Shown piece by piece: positions 7,244 to 16,700 of a stretch of DNA of 64,000 nt (position 1 is its first letter; each line of letters starts with the position of its first letter). The notes beneath the pieces were generated by a model. It was not told the DNA's origin. It was given only the letters and a program-made list of their open reading frames with translations, and made no database searches. Origin of the DNA: Bacteroidota bacterium (GTDB taxonomy: Bacteria > Bacteroidota > Bacteroidia > Chitinophagales > Chitinophagaceae); contig CANHGS010000004.1 of assembly GCA_947460595.1 (NCBI GenBank), forward strand, positions 1 through 64,000. Reading direction: 5' to 3'. The translations under genes were made by a program, and so were the position numbers.

Positions 7244-7990
7244 TTAATCTTTTGAAAGGATTACCCTGTTTTCTAATTCAGCATCAATAGTCCTTCCCGC
7301 TGCCGTCATTCTTTGAATCTGGTCAATTAAGGCATCGCGCAGGGTGTAACCCTTATTTTCTTGAGGGATGGGTTTTAAAAAAGGACAGTCACTCCCTCCA
7401 TTGGCTACATAGTCAGAATTGGCAATGGTATAGATGGCCAGTGGATCCAAGGGCTTCCCCTCTATTAATATATGTACCGCTTTCTTATCCTTTATTTCCA
7501 TAGTAATGCCCGCAACTGGCCATCCACCATCAACGGCTGTTTTGTCTAATAACTGCTGTAAAAGGGTTCCGCTGAGCTGCTGCAAGACTACTAGGTTGTC
7601 AAAAGGCATTAATTCATAGACCAAGCCAATGGTAATATTACCCTTGGGGAAATAGGAACGCACACCGCCGTAATTTACAAATGCTGCGGCAACTTTTTTA
7701 TTGAAAACCTTTTCCGCACTGACTTTCATGGCATCTGCCATAAAATTGCCAATGGGCGATTCTGGCTGTTTTTTAGACAGCCCCTGTTTGGAAACGCCAA
7801 TCACTTTACCCATGGTAGCTTGCATTTTACTGCCATAGGGGGTTAAAAACCGAATCATATTAGAATCTATGGGAGCGGATTTACTGATTTGGTAGTCAAC
7901 AAAATCCACGGAATTGGTTTGCAAGCGATGGCTACACCCAAAAAACAGGACCAGGGTCCCGAATAAGCATAATTTGTTATAAAATCTCAT
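7244..7990 (-). CDS. 5'-nucleotidase C-terminal-domain lipoprotein
   Basis: This encodes 248 residues with a lipoprotein signal (LVLFFGC; Cys19 would be lipidated). The body matches the 5_nucleotid_C domain: PIGNFMADAM, VNYGGVR, ITIGLVYELMPFDN and a late ANSDYVANGG. In UshA-type enzymes this domain binds the nucleoside and moves against the metal domain. Here it is a separate gene just upstream of the metallophosphatase, 3 bp apart. I infer a split two-chain 5'-nucleotidase with this half anchored to a membrane. Confidence 0.85.
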   Translation of the reverse strand: MRFYNKLCLFGTLVLFFGCSHRLQTNSVDFVDYQISKSAPIDSNMIRFLTPYGSKMQATMGKVIGVSKQGLSKKQPESPIGNFMADAMKVSAEKVFNKKVAAAFVNYGGVRSYFPKGNITIGLVYELMPFDNLVVLQQLSGTLLQQLLDKTAVDGGWPVAGITMEIKDKKAVHILIEGKPLDPLAIYTIANSDYVANGGSDCPFLKPIPQENKGYTLRDALIDQIQRMTAAGRTIDAELENRVILSKD

Positions 7991-8063
7991 GAGGCTTGAT
8001 TACTTGTTGAAAGATACATGGTTTCTTGGAGCCTTCTATTAAAAAATAAGACCAGATATTCCT

Positions 8064-8071
8064 TAGATTTG
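8064..8071 (+). promoter_or_regulatory. Bacteroidota -7 promoter element
   Basis: TAGATTTG matches TAnnTTTG exactly, 18 bp before the DUF3127 start. A TTG lies at 8036-8038, slightly farther than the usual 17-23 bp. Confidence 0.35.
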
Positions 8072-8089
8072 CCACAAAACAACAAAGAC

Positions 8090-8470
8090 ATGTCATACGA
8101 GATTACAGGAAAATTAGTGGCCCGATTTGAAATCGTGCAAAGAACCGAAACTTTCAAAACCCGTGAATTTGTGATTGAAAAGTCTGAAGATATCAATGGC
8201 CGTACCATCACCAATTATGTAAAATTCCAGTGTGTGCAGGATAAGACTGCCATGGTAGACCGTTATAATTTAGGCGATGATGTAAAAGTGCAGTTTAACC
8301 TTAGGGGTAGCAAATGGGTAAAAGATGGTAGAGAAAACTATATTACTAATTTAGATGCATGGCGCATGGAATCTGTGAGCATGCAAGGCAGCCCAGCAAA
8401 CAGCGGTGGCTATTCTGATATTCCTCCAGCAGCGGCTGCAGGTGAATCTATTGACGATCTTCCATTCTAA
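8090..8470 (+). CDS. DUF3127 protein, SSB-like
   Basis: This encodes 126 residues from the ATG at 8090. An upstream in-frame ATG at 8018 lies in front of the likely promoter, and the domain begins with MSYEITGKLV, so the later start is chosen. The domain has an OB-fold-like pattern (KTREFVIEK, VKFQCVQDK, LGDDVKVQFNLRGSKW). A low-complexity linker then leads to an acidic C-terminal tip, DDLPF, like the DDDIPF tip by which SSB recruits partner proteins. The family's role is not established. The tail suggests a DNA-metabolism function, which is inference. Confidence 0.85.
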   Translation: MSYEITGKLVARFEIVQRTETFKTREFVIEKSEDINGRTITNYVKFQCVQDKTAMVDRYNLGDDVKVQFNLRGSKWVKDGRENYITNLDAWRMESVSMQGSPANSGGYSDIPPAAAAGESIDDLPF

Positions 8471-8511
8471 GGAAAATCTACCTATGACTTTTTAGGATAA
8501 GACCTAACAGT

Positions 8512-10116
8512 ATGCAAAAAGATATTGTATTAAAATTAACACCTGCCGAGGCGCTGGATGATACCGTCATAAAGACCTATCTCTCCAACGCCTCGGCAGT
8601 CCCTTTTTCTGATATCACTGGTTTTTACAAAACCAAGCAATCTATTGATGCCAGAAGCCGCTCGCAGGTTTGGATTAATCTTACGGTAAGGGCCTCTATC
8701 AACGAACCCTTTGTTAATAGACCCTACCAACCCATTTCATTCCCTGTTCTTTCTACCGATGCAAGAAAAGTGATTATTGTAGGCGCTGGACCCGCAGGAC
8801 TATTTGCAGCACTGCAACTCATAGAACTAGGCATTCAACCCATTATCCTTGAAAGAGGAAAAGATGTTAGAGCAAGAAGAAGAGACTTGGCCGCTATGAA
8901 CAAAGCAGGCATTGTAAATCCTGAAAGCAATTATTGTTTTGGAGAAGGTGGCGCTGGAACTTATAGCGATGGAAAATTGTATACCCGCAGTAGCAAAAGA
9001 GGAGACATCAATAGAATCTTACAATTGCTTCACCAATATGGTGCTGATGAAACGGTGTTGTATGAAGCCCATCCGCATATTGGTACCAATAAATTACCAC
9101 AAATCATTACAGCTATACGCCAACAGATTTTAGACAGTGGCGGGCAATTCCTGTTTGAGAAAAAGCTCAGCAAACTCATCATTGATCAGGGAATCATCAA
9201 AGCCGTGCAGACTGCAAACGGAGATGAATTTTCAGGAGAAGCCGTTATACTAGCAACAGGACATTCTGCGCGTGATGTATTTGAATTATTACAGGAGCAA
9301 TCGGTTTTAGTAGAAAGCAAACCCTTTGCCTTGGGTGTTCGTATTGAACATCCACAAGCACTAATTGACAGCATTCAATACCATTGCTGCACCAGAGATG
9401 AGAACCTTCCTCCTGCTAGTTATGGACTGGTAGAACAAGTACAAGAAAGAGGGGTCTTTAGTTTTTGCATGTGCCCAGGAGGTATTATTGCACCAGCAGC
9501 TACTAATCCAGGAGAAATAGTGGTGAATGGCTGGAGTCCCAGCAAAAGAAATAACCCCTATGCCAATAGTGGTATGGTGGTTCAAATAATGGTAGAAGAC
9601 GCTGTAAGATTTTTCAAGAAGCACCCAGAACCAGCATTGTTTGGAGACCTAGATCCAGCCAAGCATCCCTTATTACTCATGCATTTTCAAGCAGCCATTG
9701 AGAAAGCTTGTTTTGTAGCAGGAGGCGGAAAATTGGTAGCACCTGCTCAGCGCATGGTTGATTTTGTCCATAAAAAGCAAAGTGCAGACCTACCCAGTAA
9801 TAGTTATTTGCCGGGCATCCATTCTGTTGCGCTTGATAGTGTTTTACCTGCTTTTGTTTACAATAGCTTACAAGGGGGCTTTAAAGCTTTTGGCAAAAAA
9901 ATGCATGGTTATTTAACCAATGATGCTGTAGTAGTAGCTACAGAAAGCAGGACATCCTCTCCCGTTAGAATTCCTAGAGATGCAGTTACATTAGCCCACC
10001 CACAGATTTCCAATTTATATCCTTGCGGAGAAGGTGCGGGTTATGCAGGTGGCATTGTAAGCGCCGCCATGGATGGAGAAAAAATTGCCAAAATCTTGGC
10101 AATGACCAATCACTAA
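8512..10116 (+). CDS. FAD-dependent dehydrogenase, COG2509 family
   Basis: This encodes 534 residues. A family-specific N-terminal region (about 1-80) precedes the FAD dinucleotide-binding motif VIIVGAGPAGLFAALQL (about 86-102). Further landmarks are NYCFGEGGAGTYSDGKLYTR, ILATGHSARDVFELL and the C-terminal FAD signature PCGEGAGYAGGIVSAAMDG. No signal peptide or membrane segment is seen, so it is cytoplasmic. The substrate of this widespread family is unknown. It lies 41 bp after the DUF3127 gene on the same strand and may be cotranscribed. It overlaps the convergent phospholipase-like gene by 4 bp. Confidence 0.88.
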   Translation: MQKDIVLKLTPAEALDDTVIKTYLSNASAVPFSDITGFYKTKQSIDARSRSQVWINLTVRASINEPFVNRPYQPISFPVLSTDARKVIIVGAGPAGLFAALQLIELGIQPIILERGKDVRARRRDLAAMNKAGIVNPESNYCFGEGGAGTYSDGKLYTRSSKRGDINRILQLLHQYGADETVLYEAHPHIGTNKLPQIITAIRQQILDSGGQFLFEKKLSKLIIDQGIIKAVQTANGDEFSGEAVILATGHSARDVFELLQEQSVLVESKPFALGVRIEHPQALIDSIQYHCCTRDENLPPASYGLVEQVQERGVFSFCMCPGGIIAPAATNPGEIVVNGWSPSKRNNPYANSGMVVQIMVEDAVRFFKKHPEPALFGDLDPAKHPLLLMHFQAAIEKACFVAGGGKLVAPAQRMVDFVHKKQSADLPSNSYLPGIHSVALDSVLPAFVYNSLQGGFKAFGKKMHGYLTNDAVVVATESRTSSPVRIPRDAVTLAHPQISNLYPCGEGAGYAGGIVSAAMDGEKIAKILAMTNH

Positions 10117-11117
10117 TTGCTTGGAGTTGTAGCTTCTTTTTTAGACAACAACATTTTCTGAGTCAACAAAGCATTGTTCTTGTAAACTTTTTGCGCTGCT
10201 TTCATTTTCTGTTTGGCTGTATTGTCAAAATTGCTGTTAATACTAGCCAGGTCAGGCTTTCCGGCGTCAACCCATGCGGTATAATAAAAGTCTGCAATCA
10301 GGTTAGCAGAATGAATTAACTGATCATTAATGCTGGTTTGCAAAGCTTGTGCATAGGCTTTGGCAAAATCAGTTGTATAGGACTTAGTTTCTACACCTCT
10401 GCGCATTTGAACCCTAAATTTCTGTGCATCTGTAAATTGAAGACTTACCGATTTTTCTTTTGCTAGCATGTCTGGCACCAAAATAGCGGCCCTTCTTACA
10501 GCTTCCCAAATGGCTTGGTCCGGGTGTTTGAGGTAACTGGCTTTATGATTGGTATGCAGTGTATAGTTGGCAATTTCAATTTCAGGAATCATAGACTCCC
10601 AAAGTGCGTGTAAGCCTTTTTGATTGGTCAATTGCCCATCATAATTAAGGGTGGTATGTAGTGGCACATTGGCGTCTCCAATATAGTGACCAAGGTCAGC
10701 TGCGTAAAACAAAATACTATCCTTGTTCTTTGCTTTAAAAGCCTTTACCAATTGTTCTTTCATAGATACTACATGATAAGGAACATAGCCATATTTGACC
10801 AAGCTATCATGACCATATTTGGCTAAAGCCGATGCCCAATCCAAGGGCATGTCATTGGCCGCATTGGGTCCAAATGCTTCTAAGTCAATAAAGTGTTTGG
10901 TGGCTTCTGTACTATCGGTGTTTCGGCGAATATCCGGTCTGGGTGAATTGTAGACCAGGTTATCCATATTTTGGTAGAAAAAGGGCTTTAGTGCGTATGG
11001 CAACTCATAGATAGCTAGTTGTTGCACTGTCTTATGTATCAAAAAGCCCCAACTACTTGCCGTAATCAAGAAAACAAATAAACCAATAACCAGTAAGGTC
11101 TTGCGAGCAAATTTCAT
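10113..11117 (-). CDS. Secreted zinc-dependent phospholipase C / S1-P1 nuclease-like protein
   Basis: This encodes 334 residues from the ATG at 11117; upstream in-frame starts would add a tail before the signal peptide. The signal peptide (KTLLVIGLFVFLITASS) is followed directly by Trp23-Gly. In this fold the mature N-terminal Trp coordinates zinc, so the cleavage position fits. Zinc ligand motifs include GFLIHKTV, ATKHFIDLE and YAADLGHYIGDANVPLH(T). The zinc PLC and S1/P1 nuclease families share this fold, so the substrate (phospholipid or nucleic acid) is not settled. The protein is probably periplasmic or secreted. Confidence 0.8.
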   Translation of the reverse strand: MKFARKTLLVIGLFVFLITASSWGFLIHKTVQQLAIYELPYALKPFFYQNMDNLVYNSPRPDIRRNTDSTEATKHFIDLEAFGPNAANDMPLDWASALAKYGHDSLVKYGYVPYHVVSMKEQLVKAFKAKNKDSILFYAADLGHYIGDANVPLHTTLNYDGQLTNQKGLHALWESMIPEIEIANYTLHTNHKASYLKHPDQAIWEAVRRAAILVPDMLAKEKSVSLQFTDAQKFRVQMRRGVETKSYTTDFAKAYAQALQTSINDQLIHSANLIADFYYTAWVDAGKPDLASINSNFDNTAKQKMKAAQKVYKNNALLTQKMLLSKKEATTPSN

Positions 11118-11253
11118 TGGGCTGGGTTTTAAACAACTGCAAAAATAAATCAAACTAGTTTCCGTCTGTGTAATATTTGTACCAACGGTACTACTAACAA
11201 GTTGATTTGGCTTAATTTAACGGCCTTTACCCCAACAACCATAAACTTTAGGT

Positions 11254-12192
11254 ATGAGTATGATCCTGGAACTGCAGCATCTCAAAAAATATTATGCCAC
11301 GCAGAAAGCGGTGGATGATATTAGTTTCTCTATAGAAAAGGGGAGCATCTTTGGTTTGCTTGGCCCCAATGGCGCCGGTAAAACCACGCTCTTAAGAATG
11401 ATTACAGGTATTTTTTATCCGGATAGTGGAGAGATTACCCTGGATGGTAAAAAATTTGACCCTATCAATGATATCATCAAGATTGGATACATGCCTGAGG
11501 AAAGAGGCCTGTATAAAAAAATGAAAATCGGTGAACAAGCCCTCTATCTGGCCCAATTAAAAGGATTGAGCAAGGCAGAAGCCATGGAGAAAATAAAATT
11601 CTGGTTTACAAGACTGGAAATGGAATCTTGGTGGAATAAAAAAGTAGAAGACCTAAGTAAGGGAATGAGTCAGAAATTACAATTTGTGATAACTGTGTTA
11701 CACGAACCCAAACTGATTATCTTGGATGAGCCTTTTAGTGGATTAGACCCTGTAAATGCCAATCTTATCAAAGATGAAATATATGGACTGGCCCAAAGAG
11801 GTTGTACGGTTATCTTTAGCACCCATCGTATGGAACAAGTGGAAGAAATCTGCGACCATATTGTACTGGTAAATTTGGGTCAGAAAATCTTAGACGGAAC
11901 CGTTGCTAGCGTAAAACAACAATTCAAGGAAAATAAGTTCCGAATTCAGTTACAAGAAGTGCCTGCGAATCTAGTGGCAGATAGTTTTGAAATAGTTGAC
12001 CAAAAAGCAAATCAACTAACGGTAAAAATCAAAGAAGGCTTTAAGAGCAATGACGTGTTAAAATACTTCTTAGACCAAAACCTAAGTATTGAAGCATACA
12101 ATGAGATCTTACCATCGCTTAATGAGATTTTCATTAACCTAGTAGAGGGCAGCAAAAGTACCACCCGTGCATTCCAAAACATCAACGACTAA
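11254..12192 (+). CDS. ABC exporter ATP-binding protein (NatA-like, DUF4162)
   Basis: This encodes 312 residues; the ATG two codons in (MILELQ) is also possible. Seen: Walker A GPNGAGKTTLL (about 38-48), signature LSKGMSQKLQF, Walker B LIILDEPFSGLDP and the H-loop STHRMEQ. The C-terminal 80 residues match the DUF4162 domain of ABC-2 ATPases (VKQQFKENKFRIQL). It energises the ABC-2 permease encoded 9 bp downstream; together they resemble NatAB-type exporters. The substrate cannot be read from sequence. Confidence 0.92.
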   Translation: MSMILELQHLKKYYATQKAVDDISFSIEKGSIFGLLGPNGAGKTTLLRMITGIFYPDSGEITLDGKKFDPINDIIKIGYMPEERGLYKKMKIGEQALYLAQLKGLSKAEAMEKIKFWFTRLEMESWWNKKVEDLSKGMSQKLQFVITVLHEPKLIILDEPFSGLDPVNANLIKDEIYGLAQRGCTVIFSTHRMEQVEEICDHIVLVNLGQKILDGTVASVKQQFKENKFRIQLQEVPANLVADSFEIVDQKANQLTVKIKEGFKSNDVLKYFLDQNLSIEAYNEILPSLNEIFINLVEGSKSTTRAFQNIND

Positions 12193-12201
12193 TTCAACAG
12201 T

Positions 12202-13533
12202 ATGAATAAGATTCTATTAGTAGCCAGACGCGAATTTCTAACCCGCGTTCAGAAAAAAACCTTTTTACTAACTACCATCGGTCTCCCCTTGATCATCTTT
12301 GGCTTCTACGCCATGATCATTTATTTTTCGGTAAAAACAACCGATAATTTTAGGGTTGCCGTAGCAGACAAAGCTAATATTTTCAATAATAAAATTGAAT
12401 CAAAAGACGGAGAAGTAATCTTTGAATTTGTGCAGGCAGATAGTGCTGCTTTGCCAGAACTGATCAGTTCCAAAAAATACAGTGCATCTCTGTATGTACC
12501 TGCTGGATTCACTTTGCAAGGAAATGACTCCCTACAATTCAAATCGGACAAAGCCGTTGGTTTAATGACCAGAGAAAAAATTCAACGCAGAATCAACAAA
12601 GCTTTAGATGACAAACGCTATGAATCCATGCATATTAGCAAGGTACAAATAGACAGTTTAAATCAGGAAAGAGACCTCATTAAATTCTCTTCTGCTAATG
12701 GCAAAACAGATAACGATACCAAAGTTGGCGTTAGTTATGCGGTAGGTATGATTTCAGGATTCTTAATTTATATTATTCTCTTTATTTATGGCACCATGGT
12801 CATGCGTGGTGTCATGGAAGAAAAAGTGAGCAGGATTGCAGAAGTCATTATCAGTAGTGTAAAACCATTCCAATTAATGATGGGAAAGATTACTGGCATT
12901 GGAGCTGTTGGCTTGATTCAATTCCTCATCTGGATTGTACTAGTCTTTGGTTTACAATTTGCCATTGCCATACTATTCCCCAGTTTAACCGAGTCTATGC
13001 AGGGGCAACCCATTCAACCTGCCGGTATGCAAGCTGCACAAGCCATGAAATCTAGTGGCGCTATGAACGGTCTCATGAGTGGACTAGATGCTATTAATTT
13101 TCCCTTTATCATTGGCTGCTTTATCTTCTATTTTATTGGTGGATACCTACTCTACTCTTCTTTGTTTGCTGCAGTAGGTAGTGCCGTTAATGAAGACCCA
13201 CAAGACGCACAAAGTTTATTATTACCCATTACCATGCCCATTATTTTTGCCATTGTAATCATGACCAAGGCAGTAAATGACCCCAATAGCGGACTAGCTA
13301 TTTTTGGCTCTTTGTTCCCGCTCACTTCACCCATTGTAATGATGGCCCGCGTAGCACACGGAGTTCCTGATGGTGTTACCTATTTTCAATTAGCCCTGAG
13401 TATGATATTATTAATTCTAGGATTCTTAGGCACCACGTGGATAGCAGCCAAAATTTACCGCACAGGTATCTTAATGTATGGCAAGAAAATTACCTGGAAA
13501 GAAATGATGAAGTGGGCGTTTAAGAAAAGTTAA
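12202..13533 (+). CDS. ABC-2 type permease (NatB-like)
   Basis: This encodes 443 residues. A first TM helix is at about 24-46, followed by a large extracytoplasmic domain (about 50-175). A C-terminal set of five or six TM helices follows, starting at VGMISGFLIYIILFIYG. The cytoplasmic loop VMEEKVSRIAEVIISSVKP is characteristic of NatB/ABC-2 membrane proteins. It pairs with the ATPase 9 bp upstream. Its stop is followed at once by heptad repeats and a strong terminator. Confidence 0.9.
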   Translation: MNKILLVARREFLTRVQKKTFLLTTIGLPLIIFGFYAMIIYFSVKTTDNFRVAVADKANIFNNKIESKDGEVIFEFVQADSAALPELISSKKYSASLYVPAGFTLQGNDSLQFKSDKAVGLMTREKIQRRINKALDDKRYESMHISKVQIDSLNQERDLIKFSSANGKTDNDTKVGVSYAVGMISGFLIYIILFIYGTMVMRGVMEEKVSRIAEVIISSVKPFQLMMGKITGIGAVGLIQFLIWIVLVFGLQFAIAILFPSLTESMQGQPIQPAGMQAAQAMKSSGAMNGLMSGLDAINFPFIIGCFIFYFIGGYLLYSSLFAAVGSAVNEDPQDAQSLLLPITMPIIFAIVIMTKAVNDPNSGLAIFGSLFPLTSPIVMMARVAHGVPDGVTYFQLALSMILLILGFLGTTWIAAKIYRTGILMYGKKITWKEMMKWAFKKS

Positions 13534-13613
13534 GAGGAAGAAAGTGAAGAGGAAGAAAGTGAAGAACGAAGAGTGAAGAGTGCACAATCATTTGTCTCGC
13601 GACTATGTTATTT

Positions 13614-13637
13614 AAAACCCGGCATGCCGGGTTTTTT
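13614..13637 (+). terminator. Terminator of the NatAB-like operon
   Basis: This is a 22-bp perfect palindrome with half-site AAAACCCGGCA, followed by T-rich sequence, about 80 bp after the permease stop. Confidence 0.85.
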
Positions 13638-13654
13638 ATTTGAAATAATTCAAT

Positions 13655-13678
13655 AAAAAACCTAGGCGCAGCCTAGGT
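13655..13678 (-). terminator. Terminator of sprA (palindrome copy 1)
   Basis: Read on the minus strand, ACCTAGGC-TGC-GCCTAGGT is followed by a T-run, 75 bp after the sprA stop. The same palindrome ends the gene at 22919-23653. Confidence 0.85.
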
Positions 13679-13753
13679 AATCTCGTTTACGGAGTTCACT
13701 GTGCATTCTTCACTCTTCACTCTTCGTTCTTCACTAAATCCCCATCTAGACGC

Positions 13754-16700
13754 TTATTGCGCCAATGAAATACGTACGTTCACTCCCGCACGTGTGGTAG
13801 TAATAGGCGCTGATGTAGAGATATAAGGTATTACCCTGCGCTGGTCAAAGAAGAACTTGATATTGATGCGATTATTGATTACATAATCCACTGCGGGTTG
13901 AATCACAATTTCTTTCTGACCTCCGGTTCCATAAGCATTGCTCTGGTCTAGACGGCTATTGCTGGTAGCTACATCGCGGAACGATATGTCCAATTTTAAA
14001 TTCAGGTCATTGTTCAGCGTCTTACCCTTCATACCTGGCAATTTGAAAGGAAGGTTCACACCACGTTTGCGCCATGATCCACCAAAAGTCCATTCTGTAC
14101 TCTTGCTTTCGCTTAACTGATAGTCAATCAAACTCATACTTAGCGTACGGCTTTTGCGATATTCAAATTTCAAGTTCAACTTACTGTTGGTGGTAACTTC
14201 TACACCAAAAAGCGGAACAAACTGTTCTTGCATGGTAATATTGGGCACCAAGAAATAGGGAATATAGTTGCCACTTACTGTATCAATGAAGGATGGTGCT
14301 CCCAGTCTAAATGGATCTCTATAAAGCAGGGCACTATTATAACTATTCATGCTAAGGGTTCCATTATAGCCATGCGTTAAAGTAATGGCACTAAACACAG
14401 AAGCCACAGAAGGTATCTTGGTCAAACCCGTATAAGTCATACGCCAGTTGGGTTTGGGCAAAATGCCACTGAACGGATTAGAACTAATATTGGCATTGGA
14501 CTGTTTGATCAGCGATACAGAATTAGGATCCTTTCCCGTATAAGCTGCTATAAAGGCGGGCACCAATACGTCCTGAGAATACCTACCATAACCCTTGGCA
14601 AATCCATCCGCTGTAAATTTCTGACCGGCTGGAAGAGCCTGCCAGTAAGGGTTGGCATTGGCCACCCTGTTAGAAATAATCAAACGATTGGCTTCAAAGG
14701 TTTTAAAAGTCTCTGACACTTCATTGGGGTTAGTTTTTCCAAACAAGGTATTGAAAGCAATATAGGAAACACTAAATCCTCCAGATGCTAACGGGTTTAG
14801 GTGCTCGGCCCTACCTGCACCAAGGGTGTCTTTAAAGAGCTCAGCATATTCCTTGCTAAATGACTTGTCCAAATTGATATCAATAACCCATTCACGCAAA
14901 GGTTCTATTTGAGCAGTAATGCCAAATCTTTGTTCAAAACTTTGACGGAATAAGAAATTAAAGCTGCTGTCTCTAGACAACATGCCCTGTGATGCTTTTT
15001 TATTTAACCAGTTGGTGTCTGGCTGTTTACCAAATACATAATCCAGCCCGGGTTGCATGCTATTCCAGTTTTGTCCAATAGCACTAATACTATCCATATA
15101 ACCTGGTACACGGCTTCTATAATTAGCTGAATAATTCAGTTGCACGGTTTTCACCATGGTCACAAATTTGCCCAAGCCTCTGGAGAAGCTGTTCAATTCC
15201 ATGGGTTGATTGGCTTTGGCCAATCTTTGCGCCGTACGCTCGTCTCTTTTTTGTCCACGCCATTTTTCTAAGGCATCTTTTCTAGCCTGACCGGTTAATC
15301 CTGCCAATGCTTCTTCCTTGGTAGGTATTGCAAATCCTAATGCGTTTTGAGAATTATTAGGGTTGGTTCCATTTAATAAATCTTTCTTGCCCTTTTTCTT
15401 TTCTGCCTTGGCCGTTGGAGGCTTGGGTGCTGGAATATTATCAATAGAACGCAACCACCTAGACTTGGCATAAAGGTTAGTAAAATTGAATTGGGTATTC
15501 AAATTATTCTCTTGGGTATTTTCAATGGTATTACCCAAGTTTAATGCCACACGGCTAGCACCTATCCAGTTATAAGAAGTGGTAAAGCCATACCTAGCTG
15601 TGACCCAATCACTAAAGGGTAATTTGTTTAAAGGAATATCATAGTTCAAGGAAGCTCTTTGTTGGTACAACGTATTTCTACCTCCCTTTAAGAAATTGCC
15701 GCGTAGGCTATCTTTCTTTTCTTTAGTGTCAAGTCTGCCATAGGGTTCATCAACACGCGAATTATTGGTTGCAGTAAAATTCAAATTCAATTTCCTAGTC
15801 AAATCCCATTGCATATTGTAGAATCTGTCAAAAGAAAAATACTTGTCATAGGTAGTATCAACCCTTTCTACTTTGCTGTCATAGGTATTCACAATTCTTG
15901 GTATAAATTCCCCAAACTGCCTATTAAGATCGGCCCTAAAACTTAGTAGCGATGGATTAAGGTTAAAATTGAAATCTCTGATCAAAGAAAGCCATGCTGA
16001 TCTGCCCTTAATCAACCCTTTCATTGGTTCAATATACTTGCTTTGTCCAACAAAGGTGTAGCCCAAACCTCCTCTATGTCTAGTTACTTTATTGTCTAGG
16101 ATTACAGGACTGGTTTGTTCCATTTGGGTAAAGGAATAGCTCATGTCAAAATTGCTAATTTTGAGTAAACCAGCTTTACCCGCAGGTGCCACACGCACAT
16201 TAGTCAGATTCAAAGTTTTAATAGTGGTTTCATCCACCGCTGCAGCCCTAATAGAATCCTTCTTGCCAGAATTATTATTCAGTTTTTCTGAATACTTCAC
16301 ATCCTTGTCAAATGGATCATACTGTGGTGTTCTAATAGTTTTATTAATGCTAGCATATACAGGAATACTCAACCTAGCTTTCTTAGGCAAGAGTTTACCT
16401 GCATTAATATTAGCTGCAGCGTCAAATTGTAATAAGTTATCACGGGCTCGCTCATTGACCCTTTGTTCAATAGTCCCAAATCCTTGTGTATGGGTATTGG
16501 CAGACACAGAAATAGTTCCCAAATCTGCTAGGGTTAGGTCTACTCTTCCTAGTGCAGCCCATCCCCCATTTTCATCCAATTCACTTAAACGCAGTTCGTT
16601 GATCCAAACTTCTGTATTTACTGGAGGTGCATCAATTCTATAAGGGTTTTCTACTGCCACCAACATACCTCTTACTTCTCCTAGGTTGGGATTACCCATA

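Larger units (their letters stand above)
13534..13734. repeat. Convergent-end repeat block 1: heptad repeats flanking two terminators
   Basis: The spacer between two convergent genes starts with purine-rich degenerate 7-bp units (…GAAAGTG AAGAACG AAGAGTG AAGAGTG, about 13534-13583). It ends with their inverted counterpart (about 13706-13734). Between them lie a plus-strand terminator, a minus-strand terminator with palindrome ACCTAGGCGCAGCCTAGGT, and TCGTTTACGGAG. The second half is repeated almost exactly at 22855-22920. Each heptad tract lies just after a stop codon with its purine strand in the mRNA. Confidence 0.8.

Noticed and set aside
13534..13734. CRISPR array
   Set aside because: The repeats are 7-bp degenerate units and terminator palindromes with no regular repeat-spacer pattern and no cas genes.
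16143..16643. 166-codon plus-strand frame inside sprA
   Set aside because: It is antisense to the continuous 2428-codon sprA gene; the Leu/Ser-rich composition is typical of shadows.
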